DNA from: Prosthecobacter debontii
Lineage (GTDB): Bacteria; Verrucomicrobiota; Verrucomicrobiia; Verrucomicrobiales; Akkermansiaceae
Reading direction: 5' to 3'
Length of the DNA stretch: 5,402 nucleotides
Assembly: GCA_945885485.1 (NCBI GenBank)
Contig: CAMCYT010000189.1
Span: forward strand, 1 to 5,402
The position numbers and the translations under genes are program-made. The notes below the pieces were generated by a model. The model did not search any database and was not told where the DNA came from. It saw only the letters and a list, made by a program, of their open reading frames with translations. Positions 1 through 5,402 of the stretch are shown one piece after another (the first letter of the stretch is position 1; every line of letters starts with the position of its first letter).

Positions 1-935
1 CAGCGACGTATCATGATGTTGACGAGGGAAGGTTCCACATCCGCTATACTTTGAGGAAAGGGGTGCTCAGTGGCGCGGTGGATGGTCGCGATGAGAATGG
101 GGAGTTGGTCTATAACGCTGTGTATGAAAAAGGCGCGATGATCAAAGACTCTTACACTGGAAAAGGTAAAAAAGAGGATTTCCTCGCGATAAAGAGCAGT
201 GAGTTGAGGGCGGTAAAATACCATCCGTCGCCGCCAATTTTTGAGGAGAAAAACTGGTTGGGCACGACATCGCAGGGAAGTGATGTGCTCGCGTATTTGT
301 ATGGCGGCCTGCAGGTAAATTTCAAAGCGGCGATCATTTTTCTGCCTATCGTTTTCATGATTGGTATCGTGCTCGGGATGTTGATGGGGTATTTGGGTGG
401 TTTGTTTGACCTAGTGATGGATCGATTGATCGAGGTATTTTCCAATATGCCGTTTTTGTTCGTGGTCATCATCTTTGCGAGTTTCGTGCCGGAGAAATAC
501 AAAGGATTGCCGGTGATTCTGACGATATTCATCATATTTGGTTGGATGGGAATAACGGCATTGATGCGGACAGCAGCTTACCGGGATAAAGAACGTGATT
601 ACATCGCGGCGGCACGGGTCTTGGGTGCGGGGACGCCGAGGATCATTTTCCGTCATTTATTGCCGAACACCGTATCGATCATCGTGACTTTGGTGCCTTT
701 CACGTTTTCCGGATTGGTTTCATCACTGACAGCCCTAGATTACTTGGGATTTGGTTTGCCGCCTGAATACGCAACGTGGGGTCGCTTGCTGAATGATGGG
801 TTATCAAACTTATCCGCACCGTGGTTGGTGTCATCGACTTTCTTTGTACTCGTTGGGCTTTTGATTCTGATTACCTTCATTGGTGAGGCGGTTCGGGAGG
901 CGTTTGATCCAAAAACACACAGTTATTATCGATGA
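1..935 (+). CDS. Peptide ABC transporter permease, OppC/YejE-like (5' end outside window)
   Basis: Inner-membrane channel subunit of a peptide-type ABC importer. It would pair with an OppB/YejB-type permease, probably encoded just upstream. The frame is open from the first complete codon (base 3) to the TGA at 933-935, giving 310 visible residues. Residues 1 to about 82 are hydrophilic and look like an extended periplasmic loop after a first membrane helix that lies off-window. The permease domain follows: NWLGTTSQGSDVLA (84-97), then hydrophobic segments near 107-133, 148-162, 168-189, 223-245 and 273-297. The cytoplasmic EAA-type coupling loop (YIAAARVLGAG...HLLPN) lies at about 200-222. 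LDYLGFGLP and the ending FIGEAVREAFDP resemble E. coli YejE (from memory) more than typical OppC. The TTG at 51 could be read as a start, but the frame continues upstream and a start there would lose the first helix. The stop overlaps the next gene by ATGA. Confidence 0.93.
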   Translation, partial: ATYHDVDEGRFHIRYTLRKGVLSGAVDGRDENGELVYNAVYEKGAMIKDSYTGKGKKEDFLAIKSSELRAVKYHPSPPIFEEKNWLGTTSQGSDVLAYLYGGLQVNFKAAIIFLPIVFMIGIVLGMLMGYLGGLFDLVMDRLIEVFSNMPFLFVVIIFASFVPEKYKGLPVILTIFIIFGWMGITALMRTAAYRDKERDYIAAARVLGAGTPRIIFRHLLPNTVSIIVTLVPFTFSGLVSSLTALDYLGFGLPPEYATWGRLLNDGLSNLSAPWLVSSTFFVLVGLLILITFIGEAVREAFDPKTHSYYR

Positions 936-3121
936 TGAAAACGTTGTTAGAAAAATGTTTGTGTCTGGGATGGATCGTTGCGCTGGTGTGCGGTTGTAGC
1001 GAAGAGGTGAAAGTGGCGAAGAGGACGTCCGGATTTGACGAGTTCGTACCCCGATACAATGAGTACATCAAAAAATGGCTGATTGAGCAACGAGAAGCGA
1101 CTCTGAAGGAGTTGACGAAAACCGAGCAAGAAATGGCAAAGACAGAGGGAGCTGCGCAGGAGGTCTTGAATAGAAAAATCGCACAGCTGAAACGTGAGCA
1201 AGAGAAATGGGATTATCGCCTAGAGCGCGGTGATTATATCCGTTTTGGAACGCCAGATGAGATTCCCGGTGATTTAGTCTGGGAAGACGGAATGGAGCAT
1301 CAGGAAATCGGTGATCCGCGTTCTAAAAAGGGCGGGACGTTTAATACCAATATTCTAACATTTCCGCCAACGATCCGGCCGTTTGGTGACAACTCGAACA
1401 ATGGATTCCGCGGTTCTTTGTATGATGAAATCGACATGCCTTTGGTAAGTCTACACCCGAAGTCGATGGAGATGATACCGAGTATTGCGAAGCAGTGGGC
1501 GCTATCGAAAGATGGCAGAACGGTGTATTTCCGTCTTAATGAAAAAGCAACGTATTCAGATGGGGTGGAGGTGAAGGCCCGGGACTATTTGTATGGATCC
1601 TATTTGCGTATTTCGGATGACATCGTGAATCCGTTTGCGAAGCAATATTGGAGGGAGAGTTTGGCGGGTTTTGTGGCTTATGATGATCAAACCTTGTCGA
1701 TATCGATACCGGAACCACAAGTTTACGCGCCGGCGATGGTTGGATCCCTGACTCCGTCCGCACCTCATTTTTATCAGGATTACGGACCGGATTATTCAGA
1801 GAGGTATCAATGGAAGTTTCCTCCCACGACCGGGGCGTATGAGGTGTTAGAGAAAGATATTGTAAAAGGAGTATCTGTGACCCAGACGCGGGTGAAGAAT
1901 TGGTGGGCGAAGGATAACAAATACTACAAGTATCGTTTCAATCCGGACCGGATACGTCACACGGTGGTGAGAGATGAATCGAAGGCATTCGAGTTGTTTC
2001 GGGCTGGTCAGGTTGATATGGCCTATTTGACGCGTCCAATGTCTTGGTATGAACGGTCGGAAATGGAGCCAGTCTACAAGGGTTACATCGAGCGATACAC
2101 TTTTTACAATCAGTATCCCTCGATTCCTTGGGGGCTGTATCTGAATGTTTCTAAACCACTGCTGGATGATAAAAACGTAAGAATTGGCATTCAACACGCG
2201 ATGAATTGGCAAAAGGTGATCGATGTGATTCACCGGGGAGATTACAATCGACTGAATGCCTTTTTCGCCGGTTATTTGCTATATAGTGATCCGACGATTC
2301 GGGCGAGGCCGTATTCGATCACGAAGGCGCGCAAGGCGTTTGCAGATGCAGGATTTACGACCGAGGGGCGGGATGGTATTTTGATGAATGCGGCAGGGCA
2401 GAAGCTTTCCATTTCGCTGACTTATCGCCAGAATCCGACATTTGATCAGATGTTGGCAATCTTGAGAGAGGAGGCCAAGGCATGTGGATTCGATCTGAGA
2501 TTGGATCCGAATGAGGCGACATTGGATTACCGGAAGGTGATGCAGAAGCAGCACGAGATGACATTCACGGCATGGTCTATCACGCCGCCGACTCCGGATT
2601 ATTATCAATATATTCATTCATCGAATGCGAGGGATGAGCGTGGAAATATCAAACAACAGACAAACAATATATTTTCATGGGGGCGTGAAGATACGGATGT
2701 GCTGACTGAGGGCGCACGCAACGCGCGGACGGAAGAAGAGATGCGGGAATATTGTCTGAAGCTGCAGCACATTGTGCATGATGAGGCGATTTTTGTGCCC
2801 GCCTATAACGTGGATTTCCTGAGAGTTGGATCATGGCGCTGGGTAAAATGGCCGGATAGTGAGGAAACCCGATTCTGCCCACCGGTGATTTCTGATCCGA
2901 TGGAGGTGCATGTGCTTTGGATAGATGATGAGGTTAAAAAAGAGACCATGGAAGCGATGAGAAAAGGTAAGGTTTTCCCTGAGGTGAATCTTATTTTTGA
3001 TGATTATCGTGAAATACCGAAAGTGGATGATGCTGAAGCTGTTGAACAAGATAATGCTGAAATTCAGCCAGTGGATCCTCAGTCTTTGAGTCCAGAAAAA
3101 AAGGAGGTGGGTGATGAGTGA
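932..3121 (+). CDS. Peptide-binding lipoprotein, SBP family 5 (YejA/OppA-like)
   Basis: Extracytoplasmic ligand-binding subunit of the importer, 729 residues, longer than typical DppA/OppA or YejA (roughly 530-610). A lipoprotein signal peptide is visible: a short charged start, a hydrophobic stretch (10-19) and the lipobox V19-C20-G21-C22, so C22 would be lipidated. Residues about 42-98 are rich in K, E, Q and L and look like a helical or coiled-coil spacer. The family 5 core starts near K132 with KKGGTF. It continues through WALSKDGRTVYFRL (189-202) and the YSDG region (208-211), then VKNWWAKD (321-328), FNPDRIRHTVVRDESKAFELFRAGQVD (336-362) and VRIGIQHAMNW (416-426). The WW, FNPDRI and RD..KAFELF..GQVD blocks resemble YejA. 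Residues about 691-729 form an acidic tail. No Shine-Dalgarno is evident near the start, so the ATGA overlap with the permease stop suggests translational coupling. An ATG at 935 is an equally possible start, one residue shorter. The ligand cannot be deduced; peptides are likely. Confidence 0.93.
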   Translation: MMKTLLEKCLCLGWIVALVCGCSEEVKVAKRTSGFDEFVPRYNEYIKKWLIEQREATLKELTKTEQEMAKTEGAAQEVLNRKIAQLKREQEKWDYRLERGDYIRFGTPDEIPGDLVWEDGMEHQEIGDPRSKKGGTFNTNILTFPPTIRPFGDNSNNGFRGSLYDEIDMPLVSLHPKSMEMIPSIAKQWALSKDGRTVYFRLNEKATYSDGVEVKARDYLYGSYLRISDDIVNPFAKQYWRESLAGFVAYDDQTLSISIPEPQVYAPAMVGSLTPSAPHFYQDYGPDYSERYQWKFPPTTGAYEVLEKDIVKGVSVTQTRVKNWWAKDNKYYKYRFNPDRIRHTVVRDESKAFELFRAGQVDMAYLTRPMSWYERSEMEPVYKGYIERYTFYNQYPSIPWGLYLNVSKPLLDDKNVRIGIQHAMNWQKVIDVIHRGDYNRLNAFFAGYLLYSDPTIRARPYSITKARKAFADAGFTTEGRDGILMNAAGQKLSISLTYRQNPTFDQMLAILREEAKACGFDLRLDPNEATLDYRKVMQKQHEMTFTAWSITPPTPDYYQYIHSSNARDERGNIKQQTNNIFSWGREDTDVLTEGARNARTEEEMREYCLKLQHIVHDEAIFVPAYNVDFLRVGSWRWVKWPDSEETRFCPPVISDPMEVHVLWIDDEVKKETMEAMRKGKVFPEVNLIFDDYREIPKVDDAEAVEQDNAEIQPVDPQSLSPEKKEVGDE
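3101..3109 (+). promoter_or_regulatory. Strong Shine-Dalgarno for the OppD-type ATPase gene
   Basis: AAGGAGGTG is a nine-base match to the anti-Shine-Dalgarno end of bacterial 16S rRNA. It sits within the last codons of the binding-protein gene. From the end of AGGAGG (3107) there are 6 bases to the ATG at 3114 and only 3 to the in-frame GTG at 3111, so it favours the ATG. The other two visible starts in the operon (932, 4091) have no comparable site. Confidence 0.85.
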
Positions 3122-4094
3122 AGGCAACTTGTTAGAAGTGAACCGGCTGATTACGTCATTCGAGACGGATCGCGGATTATTGCGAGCTGTGGATCAGGTT
3201 TCTTTTGAAATTCCCTATGGTAAGACGGTGGGGCTCGTGGGTGAATCCGGTTGTGGGAAAAGTGTGACGGCTATGTCGATTGTGGGCTTGCTGCCTCAGC
3301 CATCGGGTAAGATTTTGGGAGGTGAAATTAAATTCAAAGGCGAGGATTTGTTGCATTGCAGTAAAAAGCGGATGCAGGAAGTGCGTGGTGGTGAAATCGG
3401 TGTGATTTTCCAAGAGCCGATGGCGGCGTTGAATCCGGTGCACCGGATCGGTAAACAAGTTGCTGAGGTTTTCCGTATCCATAAAAACATGAGCAAGAAA
3501 GACGCATGGGATGCGGCGACGGAGATGTTGGCGCTGTTGAAAATTCCAGCGCCAGAGAAGCGGATGATGGATTATCCGCATCATCTTTCCGGTGGCATGC
3601 GGCAGCGGGTAGTGATTGCTTTAGCTCTGGCGTGTAGGCCGTCTTTGGTGATCGCTGATGAGCCGACCACAGCTTTGGACGTAACCGTTCAGGCGCAAAT
3701 CTTGGATTTGTTGGAGAATTTGCAGAGTGATATGGGAATGTCAGTTTTGTTGATCACGCATGATCTCGGAGTGATTGCGGAAACCTGTGATGAAGTGGTT
3801 GTGATGTATGCGGGGCGAGTGGTGGAAAGTGCGCCTGTTGAGGAGCTTTTTGAAAATCCGCAACATGCGTATACGAGAGCCCTGTTGCGCTCGATCCCGA
3901 CGCTCGATACTCCGCCGAAATCGCATTTGTACACCATTCCTGGAACGGTGGCTGGCTTGGGTGAGCACACGCATGGATGCCGTTTTTGTCAGCGCTTGGG
4001 AATCGACGCGTCAGCCAGTCGTGATCGCCCGCCGTTTGAAGAAGTATCGCCGGGTCATTGGTTAGAAATTTGTAGAAACTGTTCAGAACTGTGA
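3114..4094 (+). CDS. oppD: Peptide ABC transporter ATP-binding protein, OppD/DppD type
   Basis: Cytoplasmic ATPase that pairs with the following OppF-type protein to power peptide import, 326 residues. Numbered from the ATG, all nucleotide-binding motifs are intact: Walker A GESGCGKS (43-50), Q-loop IFQEP (Q100), signature LSGGMRQ (158-164), Walker B LVIADE (178-183), D-loop ALD (187-189) and switch His H216 in LLITHD. The C-terminal oligopeptide-transporter extension follows (HAYTRALL, IPGTV, GCRF, GHW). Its cysteines are unusual: GCRFC (C289, C292) and CRNC (C320, C323), while the middle two cysteines of the usual GCRF..RC...C...GH..AC pattern are absent. The start at 3114 is chosen over the GTG at 3111 because of the Shine-Dalgarno spacing; it overlaps the upstream gene by 8 bases. 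The stop overlaps the next start by GTGA. The assignment is secure at family level; the exact substrate is not. Confidence 0.95.
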   Translation: MSEGNLLEVNRLITSFETDRGLLRAVDQVSFEIPYGKTVGLVGESGCGKSVTAMSIVGLLPQPSGKILGGEIKFKGEDLLHCSKKRMQEVRGGEIGVIFQEPMAALNPVHRIGKQVAEVFRIHKNMSKKDAWDAATEMLALLKIPAPEKRMMDYPHHLSGGMRQRVVIALALACRPSLVIADEPTTALDVTVQAQILDLLENLQSDMGMSVLLITHDLGVIAETCDEVVVMYAGRVVESAPVEELFENPQHAYTRALLRSIPTLDTPPKSHLYTIPGTVAGLGEHTHGCRFCQRLGIDASASRDRPPFEEVSPGHWLEICRNCSEL

Positions 4095-5095
4095 GTGAAT
4101 CCGTCATGTTAAAAACCGAAGACCTGCGGGTGCATTTCCCCGTCAGGAGTGGACTATTTTTGCGGCAAACTGGAGCCGTGAAAGCAGTCGACGGGGTATC
4201 GCTTGAACTTGGAGTTGGAGAAACCTTGGGCTTGGTCGGTGAATCAGGTTGTGGAAAATCGACACTTGGCAAAGCGCTGGTGCGTTTACTGAATCCGACA
4301 TCCGGCAGAATCATTTTTGAGGATAAAGATATCACCCATCTCAGCCAAGGTCAGATCCGCCCGTTGCGCAGGGATTTCCAAATGATTTTTCAAGATCCTG
4401 CGGAATCGTTGGATGCACGGATGAATGTGCGATCGATCATCGAGGAGCCGTTCCTGATTCATAAAATGGGGAATCGGATGGAACGTAAGAAATGGGTTGA
4501 TGATTTATTGGATACGGTAGGTCTTTCGGCTAGTTCCGCTGAGCGATATTCCTTTGAATTTTCGGGAGGACAAAGGCAGCGGATTGGTATTGCGAGAGCT
4601 CTCGCGCTGAAGCCGAAATGGTTGGTTTGTGATGAGCCGGTATCTGCGTTGGATGTTTCGGTGCAATCCCAGATTCTGAACTTGCTCGTGGATTTGCAGA
4701 AAGAGTTTCAACTTTCGTATCTTTTTATCGCGCATGATCTCTCGGTGGTGAAACACATCAGCGATCGCGTGGCAGTTATGTATCTGGGGAAAATCGTTGA
4801 GCTTGCTGATTCTGAAACGATTTATAGGAATCCCAAACACGCTTATACCAAGGCTTTGTTATCAGCAGTGCCGATCGCGGATCCTAAAGTGAAGCGTAAC
4901 AAGATCCTGTTAGAAGGTGATGTACCATCGCCTATCGATCCGCCTGCGGGAAGTGCGTTCGGTCATCGTATGAACCACCCGCGATATGAGGAGACTGTCG
5001 GCATGGATCTTTCTCTTCGGGAAATTGAGCCAGGCCACTGGGTTGCAGCAGATCCGACCTGTCTAGAAGAGGCGGATTGGAAAAAGATTTCCTGA
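4091..5095 (+). CDS. oppF: Peptide ABC transporter ATP-binding protein, OppF/DppF type
   Basis: Second cytoplasmic ATPase of the importer, 334 residues from the GTG start. Motifs in order: Walker A GESGCGKST (50-58), Q-loop IFQDP (Q101), signature FSGGQ (157-161), Walker B WLVCDE (177-182), D-loop SALD (185-188) and switch His H215 in FIAHD. Both ATP-binding half-sites formed with the OppD partner should therefore be competent. The N-terminal HFPVRSG.....GAVKAVDGVSLEL stretch and the VPSPIDPP block (278-285) are typical of OppF/DppF. In the C-terminal extension the usual GCRF reads GSAF (287-290) and the GH..AC cysteine is missing (GHWVAAD), so the normal cysteine cluster is lost; only C324 remains nearby. 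The GTG start gives a GTGA overlap with the upstream stop, suggesting coupling. An in-frame ATG at 4106 (five residues shorter) cannot be excluded, since neither start has a clear Shine-Dalgarno. Confidence 0.95.
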   Translation: MSESVMLKTEDLRVHFPVRSGLFLRQTGAVKAVDGVSLELGVGETLGLVGESGCGKSTLGKALVRLLNPTSGRIIFEDKDITHLSQGQIRPLRRDFQMIFQDPAESLDARMNVRSIIEEPFLIHKMGNRMERKKWVDDLLDTVGLSASSAERYSFEFSGGQRQRIGIARALALKPKWLVCDEPVSALDVSVQSQILNLLVDLQKEFQLSYLFIAHDLSVVKHISDRVAVMYLGKIVELADSETIYRNPKHAYTKALLSAVPIADPKVKRNKILLEGDVPSPIDPPAGSAFGHRMNHPRYEETVGMDLSLREIEPGHWVAADPTCLEEADWKKIS

Positions 5096-5104
5096 TCGGG
5101 TGAA

Positions 5105-5402
5105 TTACTCCACGTGGAGCTCCTTGAGTTTCGCTGAAACGGCAGTAGCCCATGTATCATAGGCAGCTGGAGCGAGGTTGAGAAGGTCAGGGAAAATGTC
5201 TTTGCTGAGGTTTCCTTCTTTATCGAGAAATTGATCGTTGATGTCTAACAAGTGGACGCGTTTGCAATCAGTGAGAGCTTTGACTTGCTCGTTGATTTGC
5301 GAATTCAATTTTCGTAACGGATCGTCCTGGTTTGCGCCGCGCGGAAAAACCGACATGAGAATGATTTTGGTGCTAGGCCATTTCCACGCGAGGTCATCGA
5401 GG
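5105..5402 (-). CDS. SGNH/GDSL-type hydrolase, C-terminal part (5' end outside window)
   Basis: The frame is open from the window edge to the TAA (complement of 5105-5107), giving 98 visible C-terminal residues. The visible blocks fit the PAF-acetylhydrolase-like SGNH esterase family: TKIILMSVFPRG (12-23), which matches the usual P.tkillL.ifPRG strand and loop, DPLRKLNSQIN (27-37), VHLLDINDQFLDKEGNLSKDIFPDLL (about 48-73), and AYDTWATAV (79-87). In active members the block after the D is D-x-x-H, providing the catalytic Asp and His; here it reads D71-L72-L73-N74. The nucleophile Ser, block II Gly and block III Asn would lie upstream, outside the window. The ATG at 5354-5356 lies inside the conserved strand and is not a likely start. 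The gene converges on the operon with a 9-base gap and shows no functional link to it. Substrate unknown; such proteins commonly remove acyl or acetyl groups. Confidence 0.85.
   Translation of the reverse strand, partial: LDDLAWKWPSTKIILMSVFPRGANQDDPLRKLNSQINEQVKALTDCKRVHLLDINDQFLDKEGNLSKDIFPDLLNLAPAAYDTWATAVSAKLKELHVE
5108..5119. repeat. 12-bp perfect palindrome at the convergent gene ends
   Basis: CTCCACGTGGAG is its own reverse complement and overlaps a second palindrome, GGAGCTCC (5116-5123). Both lie in the last codons of the SGNH gene, just after the operon stop. As RNA it would form only a 4-bp stem with a 4-base loop and no following U tract, so it is not called a terminator. It may be chance codon choice. 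Confidence 0.3.

Noticed and set aside
51..53. TTG as the start of the permease gene
   Set aside because: The frame is open upstream to the window edge, and a start here would omit the first membrane helix expected for the family.
152..535. 127-codon open frame on the - strand opposite the permease
   Set aside because: The + strand frame carries clear permease motifs; the antisense translation is basic and low in recognisable structure.
3808..4065. 85-codon + strand open frame inside the OppD gene
   Set aside because: It overlaps the conserved OppD C-terminal coding frame and is rich in Arg, as expected of a frame-shifted shadow.
3754..4335. 193-codon open frame on the - strand across the OppD/OppF junction
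   Set aside because: It lies opposite two intact ATPase genes, its translation shows no recognisable domain, and it reads as a shadow of their codon use.
1592..4884. Recurrent GGATCC sites at about 1595, 1741, 2505, 3073 and 4879
   Set aside because: They occur within coding codons such as Gly-Ser and Asp-Pro in different contexts, with no regular spacing or flanking similarity, so they are not treated as a functional repeat.
5108..5131. Rho-independent terminator at the convergent junction
   Set aside because: Only a 4-bp stem is possible at the palindrome and there is no adequate U tract on either strand.
5354..5356. ATG (on the - strand) as start of a small 83-residue protein
   Set aside because: It falls inside the conserved TKIILMSVFPRG strand of the SGNH fold, and the frame continues to the window edge.

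Overview
The window holds most of one peptide-uptake operon on the + strand and the end of an unrelated convergent gene on the - strand. Coding density is almost complete: adjacent + strand genes overlap by 4 or 8 bases, and only 9 bases separate the operon from the convergent gene. I see no RNA gene, mobile element, CRISPR array, or intergenic stretch long enough for a conventional promoter.

Layout: (1) 1-935 is the 3' part of an inner-membrane ABC permease of the OppC/DppC family, with its closest remembered resemblance to YejE. (2) 932-3121 is a large lipoprotein substrate-binding protein of family 5 (OppA/DppA/YejA-like). It has a charged helical spacer after the lipobox and an acidic C-terminal tail. 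(3) 3114-4094 is an OppD-type ATPase, preceded by a very strong Shine-Dalgarno sequence inside the end of the binding-protein gene. (4) 4091-5095 is an OppF-type ATPase. (5) 5105-5402 (-) is the C-terminal part of an SGNH/GDSL-type hydrolase whose expected catalytic His position reads Asn.

How the genes work together: the lipoprotein would capture a peptide or similar ligand in the periplasm and deliver it to a heterodimeric channel. That channel would be the permease seen here plus an OppB/YejB-type partner, expected just upstream. The two ATPases would drive import. The order permease, binding protein, ATPase, ATPase differs from E. coli yejA-yejB-yejE-yejF, where the two ATPase halves are fused in YejF.

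Organism: a Gram-negative-type bacterium, since the system uses a lipoprotein binding protein and no Gram-positive features are seen. GC is close to half by eye. The style of the SGNH protein (a FPRG block and a PDLL-(H/N) block) and the spacer-bearing binding protein remind me of Verrucomicrobiota/Planctomycetota. This is recollection of family style, not a database result, and is tentative.

Overall this is a fairly ordinary transport operon. The points worth a second look are the His-to-Asn change in the SGNH protein, the rearranged cysteines in the ATPase C-terminal domains, and the extra modules on the binding protein and permease.
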